Shown piece after piece: positions 34,658-49,600 of a stretch of DNA of 64,000 nt (positions are counted from its first letter, which is position 1; each line of letters begins with the position of its first letter). Location of the stretch: assembly GCA_018340805.1 (NCBI GenBank), contig JACMZG010001913.1:28700434-28764433 (forward strand). Reading direction: 5' to 3'. The notes beneath the pieces were generated by a model. The model did no database searches. It was not told the DNA's origin and was given only the letters and a program-made list of their open reading frames with translations. This DNA comes from Microvelia longipes. Its lineage: Eukaryota > Arthropoda > Insecta > Hemiptera > Veliidae. The position numbers were made by a program, and so were the translations under genes.

Positions 34658-37600
34658 AAAGGGATAAGCATTAAAAATTTATTTAAATAAAATAAACTTT
34701 ACATATTTAAAAAAAATTGTTTTAATCAATTTAAGTTATCAAGAATAAATAATGGCTCAAATAAATTATCAACTATTAAAATTATATTTAGATACTATTC
34801 CACCCTATGATGGTGATGCTCATTCTCTTCCAATATTTATAGGAAATTGTGAGGGTTTGCTAACACAATTTGCAGATGCTGAAGACCATGCAAATCCTAT
34901 AAATGTATTTCTATGAGAGCAATTTATGGTAAACTAACAGGTAGAGCTCAGAAATTATTAGGGGCGAAATGACATATTAAACTGGACCGCTATAAAAAAC
35001 TTACTTAATCAGTGCTTTGGTGACCAACGTGACATTGACTGTTTAGTACAAGACTTAATCACTCTAATACCAGAGAGAAATGAAAGCCCGTATAGTTTTG
35101 GTGTTAAGTGTCAAGACTATAAAAATTTAATATTAGTAAAATTAAATTCTGACGATACATTGTCTAATGATGAGAAAATTAATTAGAATAAGAAATTACG
35201 ATGAACTAGCACTCAAAACCTATATTAGAGGTTTACCGAGCCATATTCAAACAAATGTTAGGTTACGTAGACCTGAAAATTTAGAGTCGCTATGGGTTTT
35301 GTAATCGAAGAAGAAATTTCTTCATTCGACTAGGCAATTTAATAATATACAAAATCATAATTTTCATCCCCAACGTAGGATTACTCCAAATAGAGGAGGT
35401 CATAGAAATTTTAATAATAGAAATATGAACTCAAGAGGTTATGTAAATCAGTATAATAAACAATAATAATAATAATTCAATAATCAATCAAATAATAATA
35501 ATTATAACCCTAAAATTATAATAATAATAATCAAAATTTGGTAACAATAATAATAATTACCCAAGATATAATAATTATAATCAACGAAACAACCATAGTA
35601 ATTATCGTGGAAATTTTAATCAAATAATTATAATAACAATAATAGATACAACAATCAAAATTTTGCTTCAACGTCGAGGAACCAAAATCCTGTCGTTCCT
35701 ATGAAGTTGATCAATCTGGAGTATCTAGAAACTATGCTCAGAATGTAAATCTGAGTAATGATCAAAATATAAATCAGAATAATAATGATGGGAATCAAGA
35801 TCAGTTTTTTCAAACAGAAGCCTCTCATGCAGAGCAAGGCTAACACCTGGTATGCCTAGATATAACCATAATAGAAAAATTAGTTGTAATAATAACATAA
35901 TAAAATAATTAAGTTAAGCTCAAAAAAAATCACATAGAGTTAGAAAAAATTAGTAATAAATTGTGGCGTTACTGGTCTACCTTACATAATCATATCACAT
36001 TGGAATAATTGTAAATTTATGATTGATACAGGTAGTTCCAAAAGTCTTCTCAATCCTAACATTGCACATAAATATTTCCGAATGATATATTCCAACAACA
36101 ATTTACTATAGAATCTATTCATGGAATAACTAAACACAGTGGAGTTGCAATCATTTCAATTGAAAAAATATTTAATGAAATATTAAACATAAATTTTATA
36201 TTCACGAAATCAGTTCTGAATTCGATGGATTAATTGGTATAGATTTATTAGAAAAGATTGACGCCCAAATAAATATTAAGTCTAGATTAATAATAACACC
36301 TAATATTAAGATACCTTTAATATATAAAACTGATACAACAAATGTTAGTAGTCACCCTGGTTATCGAAACCCTACTAACAACAATAATAAATATAATAAT
36401 AAAAAAATAATAATAATAGCATTAATCAAAATAAGAGTAAGGAAAGCAAACAAATTAAATACAAAAACAAATTACCCCCGAGGTCTCAAGTTGTTGTTAA
36501 AATACCTGTAAATATTAAAGAAGGTCTTGCTTTAATAAAGGATACTAATATTGATAATGGAATATATATATACCTAAATGTTTAGTTAATGTAAAAATTT
36601 TGAAGTAATAACTGTGATGGTTAACAGTACAGACATCGAAATGGATGTTACTTCTTTAAAACCGTTAATTGTAGAAAAAATCGATGAAAATGAAAATGAT
36701 ATAACTAATAAATAAAATCAAATAGGCACTTCGTCAATGAATATGATGAAGCAAACCATGATGATTATAACTCTTTATTGAATGAAAACTTAAAGAAAAT
36801 AAATTTAAATCATTGTAATGAAGAAGAGAAAAAGTTAATAAAAAATTTATGTTATGAAATAAAGATATTTTTCACTGTGAGGGCATTCCCTTGACGTTTA
36901 CAAATAAAATAAAACATAAAATTAAACTAACAAACGATAACCCAATTTATACAAAACAATATAGGTATCCACAAATACTCAAAGAAGAAGTGAGAAAACA
37001 AGTAAATCAAATGATTAAAGATGGAATCGTACAACATAGTACGTCTCCTTACAATCTCCTATTTGGATTGTTCCTAAAAAGAAAGACGCTAGTGGCAAGG
37101 TTAAGTGGAGGCTGGTGAATGATTTCCGAGCTATTAACGAAATTTCGGTATCGGACAAAACACCCCCCCATATAGATGAAATTTAGATAAGCTAGGTCGA
37201 GCTACATATATGTCAGTAATCGATCTCGCAAGTGGTTTCCACCAAATCGAAATAGAACCTGAAGATGTACCTAAACAGCTTTTTCCACTGAGGATATGCA
37301 TTTAGAATATAAGAGAATGCCATTTGGGTTAAAAAACGGCCCGCCACATTTCAACGCGTATGAACAATGTATTATCTGGTCTTGTTTATAATATATGCAT
37401 GTTTACTTAGACGATATTTTAATTTTTTCTGCCTCACTAGAAGAACATATAATTAATCTCAGAAAGGTATTTGATAGATTAAGAGAAAGTAACCTAAAAG
37501 TTCAATTAGATAAGAGTGAATTTTTAAAACCAGAGGTTCAATATTTAGGTCATGTAGTAAGTGCAGACGGAGTTAGACCAATCCAGAAAAAATTAGGTAA

Positions 37601-40600
37601 TAAAAGAGTGGCCATTGCCAAAAACGAGAACAGAAATAAAAAGTTTCCTAGGTATTTTAGGTTATTACAGAAGATTCATTAAAGATTTTGCCAAAATTAC
37701 TAAACCTATGACAGCTTGTTTGAAGAAAAACGCGAAAATTAGATTCGAAGACAAAGAATACATTGAATGTTTTGAAATATGTAAAAATATATTAATTAAT
37801 GACCCTGTTTTACAATACCCGGATTTTAATAAAGAGTTTATTATAACTGCTGACGCTAGCAACTATGCTATCGGCGCGGTTTTATCTCAAGGAGTACCTC
37901 CTAATGATAAACCAATAGCATACGCTTCACGTACTTTAAATTCTTCAGAAATAAATTATAGCACAATAGAAAAAGAGTGTCTAGCTATTGTATACGCGTG
38001 CAAAACGTTTAGACATTATATATGGTCGTAAATTTACAATTTATAGTGATCACCGACCATTAGCTTGGTTATTTAATATAAAAGAACCAAATTCTAAATT
38101 AATGAGATGGAAAATAAAATTAGAAGATTATGACTATAAATATTATATAAAAAGGGAAGCTTAAATACTAACGCTGACAGCTTGTCTAGAATAAAAATCA
38201 ACGCAATAAGTGATGACAAAGACAACGACGATAACGAATCTTTACTAACAATGTAGGTGACTCAAAGTTTTCCGCAACTAAATACTTACAAGAATTATGC
38301 GAGGAAGCACCCGATCCCTTAGACTTTGATATTGAAAAAATTATAAGTAATCCAAAAACACCGGAAGAAAACTTAGACGAAATTGTTCATCTTCCCTATG
38401 ATGAAGAAATTGAAGAAAATGCATCCACACAACATACTAAAAATGACAAATTAAATGACGGAATACCAATACTGGACGAAATATTAAATAACAATATCTT
38501 CAAATTATTGTAAAGCCTAATATTCATAATAAATTAACATTTTCTAATGAAACATACGAAGATAAACAAATTTATCATATTAAAATACCGCTAGATAACA
38601 ATGAAGAAATTATTGTAAATTTCCTAAAAACATACACCGTTCCACATTTAACTTATCACTTATATTTTTATAACGACGCTTTATATGAAGACTTTTGTAA
38701 AGCTTACATTAACAACTTTTCTACCAGTAAGTTAAAACTGATTAAATGTACAAAATTATTAAACACAGTAAAAAATAAAGACGACCAATTGAATTGACTT
38801 TACATTATCACAGAGGTAAAACAAATCACAGAGGTATTACGGAAACATTATCTGCTTTACAACGTACATATTATTGGAAAGCTATGAAAAAGACTGTTAC
38901 TGATTTAATTAACGTTTGTGAAACTTGCCAAAGAACCAAATATTCCAGGCATAGACCATATGTACCACTAATGTTAACCGAGACAGCTTCTAGGCCTTTT
39001 GAAATACTGCATATGGATACTTTTACATTTGACGGAAACAATTACTTGACCTTAGTTGATGCTTTCACTAAATTAGGCCAAGCTATTGAAATAGCAGGGA
39101 AAACCTCTGTACATGTTTGCAATGCTTTACTAAAATATTTTACATACTATGGTGTCCCAGTAAGAGTCATTACAGACCCTGGAACAGAACTTAAGAATGA
39201 GGTAATAAAAGATATGCTTAAACTTCATAAAGTGCATGTACATTTCACTACTGCAGGTCATCATGAATCTAACTCTATTGTCGAGAGATTTCACTCTACA
39301 TTAATAGAACATCTAAGAATATTACAGGAAACATTTCCTAAAGAAAAACAAAATTTAATGAGCTACGCTTTGATAGGTATAAACAGCTCTATACACAGTG
39401 CTACTGACTTTACACCATTCGAACTGACATTTGGGCATACGAATCTTAGAAGCCCTAACGACATTTTTATTCCAAAAGAATTTTTCGAAAACTATATCGA
39501 AAATCATAAAAAAATTAGAAGCATTGTATAAGAAAATAGGAAATAAGATAAACAATGATAAAGAAAAAGTAGTTGATAAACATAATACATTAGGTGATAA
39601 GAATACAAATTTTCGTGTAGGCCAAGTAGTTTATAAAGATAATCCTAAGAAAAGGAATAAGAAGAATAATAGATTTTAGGGCCTTATGAAATAGTTTGTA
39701 TGTTAGATCATAATAAAGTTAAGATTAGAAATAAGAAACTAAGAAAATATTAATATCCCACATTAAGGAATTAAGAAAACCACCTGTTAATGTTACAGAT
39801 TCAGCATAGTTATTGTTACATGTTCTGGGAAATCTACCAAGACAAACCTAAACAAAAATCCCGGACTTCTACCAATTAAGCTGGGCACAGCGAAACTAGA
39901 AATAGACAAATGGAATTTTATACAGACTTTTAACCTTGACTTTGTGATAGGAATTTATCAACTTACAGATGTTTTATAACAAGATGAAAGATTCAGCAAA
40001 TAATACATACTACGTAGAGAAAGATAACGGATTTAAACTAACTGACTTACTACATAATAAAATTACAACACAGATAAAACAATTAAATCCCACTATAAAT
40101 TTAAGTTTAAAAATAATACTAATCGAATTAAAAGAGGACTTATTGACGGATTAGGATCTATAATAAAAACTATTACTGGAAATTTAGATCAAACAGATGC
40201 TTTAAAATATGACCAAATTATATCAGAATTATCGAATAATCAAAATAACATAAAGTCTATCCTACATTATCAAATGACTTTATTCCAAAACACTACGACT
40301 GAGTTCGAAAGAAGTATTAAAAACACTAGATAAAAAAAAAAATAATTGAAGCTATACTTCAACAAGTTATCGACGACGAATCGAACAAATCACTATTTAA
40401 CCAATTTACCTTTCAGGTCATAATACAACAAATTATGAATCATTTCCAAATAATATACGATGCATTAGAAGAGATTGAGGTAGCCATCTCATTTGCGAAA
40501 TCAAATACATTTCACAACTCTATAATAGATCCTAAAGATTTATTAACAGCGTTATTGCAAGCCCAAGATAAATTAACCTATAGTAAATTTCCTCTAGAGC

Positions 40601-43600
40601 TCACATTAGAAAATATTTTATTTCTTGAAAACTTAATTAATAAAAGTTATAAGAAAGGAAATAACATTGTATTTATCTTAGAAATCCCTTTAGTCGAAAT
40701 AAAAACTATGATTATTTTAAATTAATTTCTATTCCTGTGTATGATAATAACACTGACAATTTTACTGCTATAATACCAACAAATAATTATGTTTTATTAA
40801 ATGATGCACATTTTGCTTTTGCTAGTAAAAATTTTAAATTATATTTAAGAAAGATTATATTTGTAAAGAATTACTAACCCTAGATATAAGCTACAGTAAT
40901 AATTATTGTGAAACTAACTTAATATTAAGAACAAATAAATTTGATTCATGTCATCTACAAATATTAAAATACATGATACTTATGTTAACAAACTAGATGT
41001 AAACAAATGGATTATAGCTTCAAAAGAAAATACACGTAACAGAAAATTGTAATAATGAAAAAGATATATATTATTTAGAAGGTACATATATGATAGAACT
41101 AAAAGATATGTGCAATTTAAAATTTGATAATCATGTATTACAAACTTATTCAAATGTACAGGTAAAATTAAAAGATATTGATATACCTGATATCAGTCTT
41201 CCTTATCATATTAAGCCTCAAGTCAAATTAACTAGAAATAGTTTGGAACCAGTAAATTTAAAATTTGATAATTTTGCAAATGAGTTGTCATATCATAAAG
41301 AGATGCTTACTCATTTGTCATCTCCCTTGAATTTTAAGCGAATTGATATTTATAGCAATTTACTTATAACCATATCTTTGATAATTGCAATAATCTATGG
41401 TTTGTACCTTTGCTATTCAAAAAGGAATCCAAACCCAGTTGGTTCTAATGATAGTTCAAATTTGGGAACTTCCTCCCCAAATTTGAATCTTAAGGGGGGA
41501 GGTGTTATATTCCCTTAATATGCTGAGGTACAGATATTCTGACCTACCTTAATAATGTACACCTCAGCAGCCCTGAGGCTATATAAGCTAGTTAAACTTT
41601 AAAACATTGTTCATTTCATTTTAATTTTAACATTGTTATTATGGTGAATCTATGTTGTTGTTAATAATAAATTCAGTTTTTAAAAAGTTATTTTGTGTTT
41701 GGCTGAACATAACACCGACATATTACCTTCTATGACTAAGAGCTAAGGTTCCATAGAAAAATTCGTTGTAGTTAATAATACCGACATATTACATCTATGG
41801 AAAGTCTATGTATGCATGTTCTATTGCAATTCTTAAGGCTCAAGAAATAGTTGAAAAGCATGCTTCTACCACTGGTTAGCCTTCTATCAGTGAGTGTTAT
41901 AAGTCTGTGAAGTGTATCATTAAGACAAGGTAGCCACACAACATTCCACCTGATGAAAGTTCATGGCAAAATGCTGTGTAATAAAAATTATATTAAAGCA
42001 CTATAATACAATAAAACAACCATAACCTGTAAATTTGGCTTTGACTACGTTTCTATGTTTAGTTTAAAAAATATGTAAATTAAGAAAGATAGTCCTGGAA
42101 TTTATTATTTCGGGCAAGAAAAGGTTAGTTAACTGGAGTATAGCCTGTTAACAGGAGCACTAGTTTGTGATTTTGTTTCACTATGCTAACTACGAGAATG
42201 TGCTCCTTTGTTTTTGTGTAACAGGAACACTAGTATGTAATTTTGTAGTTCACTATGCTAACTACGAGAATGTGCTCCTTTTGTTTTTGTATAACTGGAG
42301 CACTAGTATGTAATTTTGTAGTTTCACTATGCTAACTACGAGAATGTGCTCCTTTTGTTTTTGTATAACTGGAGCACTAGTTTGTAATTTTGTAGTTTCA
42401 CTATGCTAACTACGAGAATGTGCTCCTTTTGTTTTTGTATAACTGGAGCACTAGTTTGTAATTTTGTAGTTTCACTATACTAACTACGAGAATGTGCTCC
42501 TTTTGTTTTTGTATAACCTGGAGCACTAGTTTGTAATTTTTGTAGTTCACTATGCTAACTACGAGAATGTGCTCCTTTTGTTTTTGTATAACTGGAGCAC
42601 TAGTTTGTAATTTGTAGTTCACTATGCTAACTACGAGAATGTCTCCTGTTGTTTTTGTGTTACAGGAACACTAGTATGTAATTTTGTAGTTTCACTATGC
42701 TAACTACGAGAATGTGCTCCTTTTGTTTTTGTATAACTGGAGCACTAGTATGTAATTTTGTAGTTTCACTATGCTAACTACGAGAATGTGCTCCTTTTGT
42801 TTTTGTATAACTGGAGCACTAGTTTGTAATTTTGTAGTTCATATGCTAACTACGAGAATGTGCTCCTTTGTTTTTGTATAACTAGAGCACTAGTTTTTAA
42901 TTTTGTAGTTTCACTATGCTAACTACGAGAATGTGCTCCTTTTGTTTTTGTATAACTGGAGCACTAGTTTGTAATTTTGTAGTTTCACTATGCTAACTAC
43001 GAGAATGTGCTCCTGTTGTTTTTGTGTTACAGGAACACTAGTATGTAATTTTGTAGTTTCACTATGCTAACTTACGAGAATTGTGCTCCTTTGTTTTTGT
43101 AATAACTGGCACACTAGTATGTAATTTTGTAGTTTACTATGCCTTACGAAATGTGCTCCTTTTGTTTTGTATAACTGGAGCACTAGTTTGTATTTGTAGT
43201 TTCACTATGCTAACTACGAGAATGTGCTCCTTTTGTTTTTGTAACTAACTAGAAGCACTATTTGTAATTTTGTAGTTTCACTATGCTAACTACGAGAATG
43301 TGCTCCTTTTGTTTTTGTATAAAACTGACAAGAGCACTAGTTTGTAATTTTGTAGTTTCACTATGCTAACTACGAGAATGTGCTCCTTTTGTTTTTGTAT
43401 AACTGGAGCACCTAGTTTGTAATTTTGTAGTTTCACTATGCTAACTACGAAATGTGCTCCTTTTGTTTTTGTATAACTGGAGCACTAGTTTGTAAATTTT
43501 GTAGATGAACTACGAGAATGTGCTCCTTTTGTTTTTGTAACTGAGCACTAGTTTGTAATTTGTTAGTTTCACTATGCTAACTACGAGAATGTGCTCCTTT

Positions 43601-46600
43601 TTTTGTATAACTGGAGCACTAGTTTGGTAATTTTGTAGGTTTCACTATGCTAACTACGAGAATGTGCTCCTTTGTTTTGTATAACTGGAGCACAGTTTGT
43701 AATTTTGTAGTTTCACTATGCTAACTACGAGAATGTGGCTCCTTTTGTTTTTGTATAACTGGAGCACTAGTTGTAATTTTGTAGTTTCAACTATGCTACT
43801 ACGAAATGTGCTCCTTTTGTTTTTGTGTAACAAGAACCTAGTATGTAATTTTGTAGTTTCACTATGCTAACTACGAGAATGTGCTCCTTTTGTTTTTGTG
43901 TAACAAGAACACTAGTTTGTAATTTGTGTTTTCACTATGCTAACTACGAGAATGTGCTCCTTTGTTTTTGTATAACTGGAGCACTAGTTTGTAATTTTTG
44001 TAGTTTCACTATGCTAACTACGAGAATTCTCCTGTTTTTGTGTAACAAGAACACTAGTATGTAATTTTGTAGTTTCACTATGCTAACTACGAGAATGTGC
44101 TCCTTTTGTTTTTGTATAACAAGAACACTAGTATGTAATTTTGTAGTTTCACTATGCTAACTACGAGAATGTGCTCCTTTTGTTTTTGTATAACTGGAGC
44201 ACTAGTATGTAATTTTTGTAGTTTCACTATGCTAACTACGAGAATGTGCTCCTTTTGTTTTGTATAACTGCGAAGCAACTAGGTTTGTAATTTTGTAGTT
44301 TCACTATGCTAACTACGAGAATGTGCTCCTTTTGTTTTTGTATAACTGGAGCACTAGTTTGTAATTTTGTAGTTTCACTATGCTAACTACGAGAATGCTC
44401 CTTTTGTTTTTGTATAAAGAGCACTAGTTTGTAATTTTGTAGTTTCACTATGCTAACTACGAGAATGTGCTCCTTTGTTTTGTATCTGGAGCACTAGTTT
44501 GTAATTTTGAGTTTCACATGCTAACTACGAGAATGTCTCCTGTTGTTTTTTGTGTTACAGGAACACTAGTATGTAAATTTTGTAGGTTTCACTATGCTAA
44601 CTACGAGAATGTGCTCCTTTTGTTTTTGTATAACTGGAGCACTAGTTGTAATTTTGTAGTTTCACTAATGCTAACTACGAGAATGTGCTCCTTTTGTTTT
44701 TTGTATAACTAGAGGCACTACTTTTGTAATTTGTAGTTTCACTATCTAACTACGAGAAGTGCTCCTTTTGTTTTTGATAACTGGAGCACTAGTTTGTAAT
44801 TTTGTAGTTTCACTATGCACTAGTTTACTGGAGATAATTTTGTAGCTCACTTATGTGTCCTTTTGTTTTGTGTACACTAGTATGTAATTTGTAGCACTAT
44901 GCTAACTACTGTTGTTTTGTGTAACAAGAACACTAGTTGTATTTTGTAGTTTCACTCTGCTAACTACGAGAAGTATAACTGGAGCACTAGTATGTAATTT
45001 TGTAGTTTCACTATGCTAAAACGAGATGTGCTCCTGTTGTTTTGTGTAACAAGAACACTAGTATGTAATTTGTAGTTTCACTATGCAACTACGAGAATGC
45101 TCCTGTTGTTTTGTGTAACAAGAACACTAGTATGTAATTTTGTAGTTTCACACTATGCAACTACGAGAAATGTGCTCCTTTTGTTTTTGATAACTGTACG
45201 CCTAGTATAATTTTGTAGTTTCACTATGCTAACTACGAGATATTGCTCCTTGTTTTTGTACTAGTTTCTGTAGATGCTAACTAATGTGCTCCTTTTGTTT
45301 TGGAGCACTAGTTTGTAATTTGTAGTTTCACTAACTAACTACGAGAATGCCCTCCTGTTGTTTTTGTATAACTGGAGCACTAGTTGTGTTTTGTAGTTCA
45401 CTATGTAACTACGAGAATGTGCTCCTGTTGTTTTTGTGTAACAAGAACACTAGTATGTAATTTTGTAGTTTCACTATGCTAACTACGAGAATGCCCTCCT
45501 GTTGTTTTTCTAGCAACTTTTTCCTGGCACTTTACCAATTTCCTTACTTTACTAAATATTTTTTTTATAAATTGTAACTTATTTCAATTGCTGGTAATAA
45601 AGAATGAGATGATTTCATAATACTAACTTAGAAAAGGCGGAAGAATATTATGGTAAGGAGGCTTAATTTCAAAGTTACCGCTAGAGACCAGCGCCGAGTT
45701 ATCCCTACTGTCTGACACTCTTGTATACCTTTCAACATTTGTATATCTTTTCAACACGTCTATGCCTATTATATTTTTATTTATTTTTAATTGAAGGTGT
45801 GAGCCATTTTACAAAAGGATATAAGATATAAACACAATTCTTTGGTTTAGTTCTATAAGTAGTTCATTGAAAAATATTTAAATTTTTCAAAATATTTTTA
45901 AATATTAATTTATATTAATCATTGGTTTGTATTGTTTTCTAGAAACCCCGAAACTGGTCATACTGTGAAAAAAGCCAATTACAGAAGAGATCATGATTTT
46001 AACACAGTAAGTACTAATGGACAAGTTATGTTTAATAGAGTATTAGTGAGTACTACATGGACAAGTTATGTTTAATAGAGTATTCAGTGAGTACTACATG
46101 GACAAGTTATGTTTAATAGAGGATTCGCATTTTTAAAAAAAAATTTTTGCTCATTTAATATGTTTAAAAAAATATATTGAGCTGAAAAAAATTAAATAGT
46201 CAAAATAAGCATTTAAAGATGAAGGGAAGGGCAATGGGAGACACACATACAGACGGACAGCTTTGTGAATAACACTTAGAAGGCCTTTCAAACACCCGGA
46301 ACGGGTAATTCCGTTTCAGGTGTTTTTAATTTAGTAAAAGTTAATTTAGTTGTTTAATTTAATGTTAGTAAAAAAATTCCGGATCAGATTTTTTTGCTAA
46401 CTCAATACTTTTCCTTTATACTGTATAAATGAGGAAAAGTAAAAACTTGCATACTAAGCCATTGTCTGAAATGTTTCTATCTCTTGAGATTTCTGAATTG
46501 AGTATACAAGAGATATTTTTAATTCTTAAGCTAAGAGTAATTCGAGGTTACTATGAGGCTAGGTTTATGACTAAGAGTTATGACATTTGTTTAATTTACT

Positions 46601-49600
46601 GGAGCCTCCTTCTTAAATGTGACATCTATTGTGTATGTTGTTATATCCTCTTTGTAATCCTTAAATCAAAGCCGTCAAATTACAGGATGTAATATAACTA
46701 AGATTCACATCTTAGTTATATTACATAAGGAATGTTCACATATTCCTTATGTATTATAACTAAGGGTAAATCTTCGGTATACGGTGCACCCTGTTATCAA
46801 TACTATATATCCATATATTTTTAGTTACGCGACACGTAAACGAGAACTGAGCATTTAAAAGATAATCAGCGTCGTTAAATTGTTAATTATAATTAAAACA
46901 TTAAAAAAAACATACAACAAATAAATGAAAACATTAACAGTAAAAAAATATAATAAAAAACCTGAAAATATCAAACACAAAAATACGTAAAAAATACGCG
47001 TAACATAAAATTAGATGTGGTGTATCATCGATTATTCTTATGAAAACATAGTTAAAACATTATAAAAACATAAAAAAATATGAAAATAGTTATAAACCAT
47101 TTTACAACAAATAAAAAAAACACAAACAACATAAAAACATTTAAAAAAATAATAAAATATGTTCATAAACGTAAAAGAAAAGGCATATATTGTTAATTCC
47201 TACGTCACATCTCTAAACTAAAAATATATCGATACATAGTATTGATAACAGGGTGCACCGTATACCGAAGTTCAGCCTAACTAAGATGTAAATGAAAACT
47301 AAGAATGTTCTGTCAGTGCCCTGATGAGTTAGACGTAACAAAACAGATTGATGGCTCGACATGACATTATGTCGAGCCATCAATGATGACAAATGTCGAA
47401 TGATAGAACAGTTCCCAGATGAAGCATTGCATTTTGCTTGTTACATTACCTAGGTGTCTCTCACACAATTATATTGTGTCAACTATTCATGTTTTGCAAA
47501 ACTCGGTAGTATCAAATGATATATATCTAACTCAATTTGGAGAACTGATACTTTACTTTGATATTGTTTAAAACGTGATTATTTAGATGTCTAGAAAAAA
47601 AAAGTTTACAATGGATTTTAAATGCATTTTCAGATCTAATTTACATCAACAATTTACCTTCAATAATTTTGAATGAACAACTAATCGATATTAGAGAGAA
47701 TTTTTTGCTGCATCAAGAATTTAATACTATAGTACAACACACAGATAAAATCAGTTGACAGGACGGGAAAATAGTTTTGAGGAACCAATAAGGTTGGCCT
47801 GATTTGAAATTGAGGGTGTGGTTTAACATCCAGGACTAACTTCATTGGCTCCCTCACATTAGTTTCCCACGCTGTCAACTGATTTTAGCCTCCGTAATTG
47901 GTGGATTAGTCTAAAGGAGAAGAAGGAATGTACAGATTTACCTGTAAAGGTAATAGATGACTGTTGCCATCTGATTCCACTTATTTTGAAAAGATTTCAG
48001 ACAATGGTTGAGTATACACGTTTTTACTTTTCCTCATTTATAACGTAGGTATATGGGAAAAGTATTATATCTGGGATGTCACCGGAATTATCCATTTGAG
48101 GTGCTTTTGGTGAAAGACCTCCTGAGTGGTTTTCACAAAGTTGTCTGTTTGTGTGTGCATGTGTGTCTGTTATCATGTAGCTCCCAGTGTATTTATACTA
48201 GAGTTGAAACTTTTTACAAAAGTAATATTTGTTTTAGTAATTAAGGTTGTCTTAATAATATTAATATTCAACCTGTAATTTGGCTGCTTTGATTTAAGGC
48301 TTACATATCTAAGGATGTAAATAAAAGTCTATCCACAAATAAATTTCAACAAATGTAATGATGACAAAACTGGCTTTCAACCTAATACAGGTCATCCTCA
48401 GTGCTGGTGAGAAGAAGTTAATTTTCCCAAGATTTGAGACTGAATGCAGACTCAAATCTTGTAACAAGAATCAAGAGGAAAAATTAGCTTCTTCTCACCG
48501 TCACTGAGGATGACTGATTTCCTCACACATTGTAGCCTGTTGTAAATTCTCTTTATTCTATATTTTTACAACTGTTCATAATCCATCTTAAATTAATACT
48601 AATCTGTCTGTCAAATGTCAGTCATGTCATTTCCAACATCCTCCACACCCAAAAGAAGTGTAAAACCACTAACTTATCTGCACCTAACTTCTTTTTGGTT
48701 TATTTTTTTAATTATTTTCCCCTTTTGTAAAAACAATATTGTAGACCCCAACAAACAATTAAACAATTAAAATTTGACATGATGTAAAATTTTACCCTAA
48801 CAATTTACCCAAAAACTATTTATTTGAAATACACAATTTATATAATCATCTTCCAAACATTCATCATCTTCCTAACTCAAAAATTGTTAATATATTTGTT
48901 TTCTTTTATATTTCCAGCTACGGAAATGTAACGTTGTTCGAGTAATATTGGTGGACTTAACTTTAGTCTCACAGATAAAATTATTAATTTTAAATTTCCA
49001 GTAATTACTATTATTATTAGTTCCAAATTTTTCTATTGGTATTTCAAAGTGGGTTTTTATTTTAACTGAATAAAACTCAGAATCTTTTAACGTAGAATTT
49101 TTCTTTCTTAAATTTAAATGACGTTTGGTTTTATCTACAATGATTCCTATTAAATCTAAACTGAACTCATTTGACTCTATATTTTTTTATTCTATATCTA
49201 AATCATCTGATTCTTTACCTCCCGGATAAATGACTACCTCATTATCATCACCTACATCTGCAACCTCTGACCTACCGTACTTTATGCTAACTACTTCATT
49301 CAACTCTGACTTAAGTAAACTATTACTAACGAAAACCGGCTGACTGCTTTTGACTTCTTTCTCCAAACAATTGACACCAACTACTTTAGCTAACTCATGA
49401 TCTGTCTGATCTATTATTTCTACACTAACTGTCCCATTGCTTACATAACTAGCAAACTCCAAATTTTCTTTAACTTGATTTTCCAAATCATCTTTATCTA
49501 AATTCAAATTAGCTTTAAATACTTCATACTTCTCGCCAATCTCAGCTTCTAAATTTTCTTTCTTCAAATCTTTTTTATTCCTTAAATTCTGATTTTCCTC

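Larger units (their letters stand above)
34085..41713 (+). mobile_element. Ty3/Gypsy errantivirus-like provirus (7.6 kb)
   Basis: LTRs of 214 bp (34085-34298) and 211 bp (41503-41713) start TGTTAT and end ATAAC. They are flanked by a 4-bp duplication ACCG (34081-34084, 41714-41717). The PBS TGGCGCAGTCGGTAGGAT directly follows the 5' LTR, the tRNA-Ser type used by insect errantiviruses. A purine tract AAGGGGGGAGG precedes the 3' LTR. Gag, protease, RT, RNase H, integrase and an Env-like region follow in order, all broken by frameshifts. The LTRs differ by one substitution and a few indels, so insertion is recent or the frameshifts are partly sequence errors. Confidence 0.93.

Noticed and set aside
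42410..44712. Short frames on both strands in the 74-bp array
   Set aside because: Repeat artefacts.
42149..45510. CRISPR array
   Set aside because: Whole units are repeated without unique spacers, and the DNA is eukaryotic.
46429..46692. 87-codon frame
   Set aside because: Overlaps repeat-derived DNA with an interspersed TTTTCCTCATTTATAC word found also near 48020, 50825 and 52860; no domain.
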